Positions 44,187 through 44,583 of a DNA stretch of 44,583 nt are shown here, one piece after another. The notes under the pieces are model-generated. The model saw nothing but the letters and a program-made list of their open reading frames with translations, was not told the origin of the DNA and did no database searches. Positions within the stretch are counted from its first letter, which is position 1, and every line of letters starts with the position of its first letter. Source of the DNA: Welwitschia mirabilis (Eukaryota; Gnetophyta; Gnetopsida; Welwitschiales); NCBI GenBank assembly GCA_051453625.1, contig JBOZIK010000001.1, positions 31,016,724-31,061,306 of the forward strand, given 5' to 3'. A program made the position numbers and the translations under genes.

Positions 44187-44583
44187 TGTTGCTCCACCAA
44201 CTTAAGTGTATTTGATAGTGTATTCTGAGTTGTTTTGCAGATAAACTAACAGATAAATGCTCGGTTTCTATGACAATTGACAATCAAGGAGCATAAGATA
44301 AAAACATGCAGTTTATCATATAATTCTCGAAGATTTCATATAGTTTTGGATAAATTGTATTTTCGGATGATTAATTCAGCAAACAACCACAGATCTGACT
44401 GACAAAGGACAACTAGAAGACTGTCGTCTCCTATGTCGTCCAGATGATAGTCAGGACGACAACCCTTCTTCGACAGATCATAGACTTAATTCCAGAATAC
44501 TTGCAGTTGAAGTGAACATCTTTTCATCAGTCTCCATCGTTCACCTAATGGTCCAGATGACACTAGTGGACAACATCTTTAGA
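44187..44583 (+). repeat. LTR 3, start only (runs out of the window)
   Basis: TGTTGCTCCACCAACTTAAG with TTTGATAGTGTATTCTGAGT shortly after aligns with the first 60 bases of LTR 1 and LTR 2. The sequence is less AT-rich than the other two and keeps CpG, so it is probably younger. Two palindromic motifs are present, including the best one of the family. No polypurine tract was seen before it, so it may be a 5' LTR of a further element or a 3' LTR. Confidence 0.65.
44434..44461 (+). repeat. Perfect palindromic motif in LTR 3
   Basis: TGTCGTCC (44434-44441) and GGACGACA (44454-44461) are exact reverse complements around a 12-nt loop AGATGATAGTCA. A partner copy GTCC...GGAC lies at 44551-44571. 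Confidence 0.75.

Larger units (their letters stand above)
36838..44583 (+). mobile_element. Second Athila/Tat-type element, pol not recognised (open at right edge)
   Basis: LTR 2, a primer site and a homologous leader are followed by about 6 kb with gag-like remains but no protease or polymerase that I can recognise. A related LTR starts at 44187, but its first 120 bases match LTR 2 only loosely (about half the positions by eye). It may therefore belong to another insertion. The right limit is uncertain. The five bases before the LTR, GCTAA, would be the target duplication if this element inserted into the reverse transcriptase to its left. Confidence 0.55.

Noticed and set aside
1-44583. 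Prokaryotic-type features (operons, ribosome binding sites, CRISPR arrays, phage or plasmid genes)
   Set aside because: Tandem arrays have no CRISPR-like regular spacer structure, there are no operon-like gene runs, and all recognisable coding DNA is plant retrotransposon.

Overview
The window looks like a piece of a plant (angiosperm) nuclear genome that is almost entirely old, decayed transposable-element DNA. It is very AT-rich, has eight runs of N typical of a scaffolded draft assembly, and contains no host gene I can recognise. Everything identified with confidence is an LTR retrotransposon or a fragment of one. All coding regions are broken by stops and frameshifts, many explained by C-to-T or G-to-A changes (CAG to TAG, CGA to TGA, TGG to TGA), as expected for long-methylated DNA. 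The species cannot be told from the sequence.

Layout. 1-600: a short minus-strand piece resembling a Ty3/gypsy gag. 4480-7025: two diverged direct repeats of about 260-280 bp around a 2 kb non-coding-looking interior with a polypurine tract, a candidate non-autonomous LTR element. 7026-12560: nothing I can name. 12566-18273: a complete but dead Ty1/copia element on the minus strand, with both LTRs, a perfect 5-bp target duplication (CTTAA), a tRNA-iMet-type primer site, gag, protease, integrase, a long C-rich linker, reverse transcriptase and RNase H. 19155-23280: roughly 280-bp inverted repeat arms enclosing a large minus-strand LTR-like block with several tandem arrays and a triplicated primer-site-like motif. 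24370-28470: a second, more decayed minus-strand copia body. 30324-30392: a tRNA-derived sequence. 31222 to the end: plus-strand Ty3/gypsy elements of the Athila/Tat type, with two LTR-plus-primer-site units (31222 and 36838), a third LTR start (44187), gag with an intact CCHC knuckle, a protease and a partial reverse transcriptase.

The most interesting signals are in the Athila/Tat-like part. Two diverged copies share, at the same distance from the primer site, a splice-donor-like site followed 82-84 nt later by a pyrimidine-rich acceptor-like site, which could be a small intron in the untranslated leader. The LTRs and leaders also carry many copies of an imperfect palindrome (best form TGTCGTCC...GGACGACA). 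An antisense reading frame with few stops ends just before the third LTR. The second of these LTRs begins abruptly inside the reverse transcriptase of the first element, which suggests a nested insertion.
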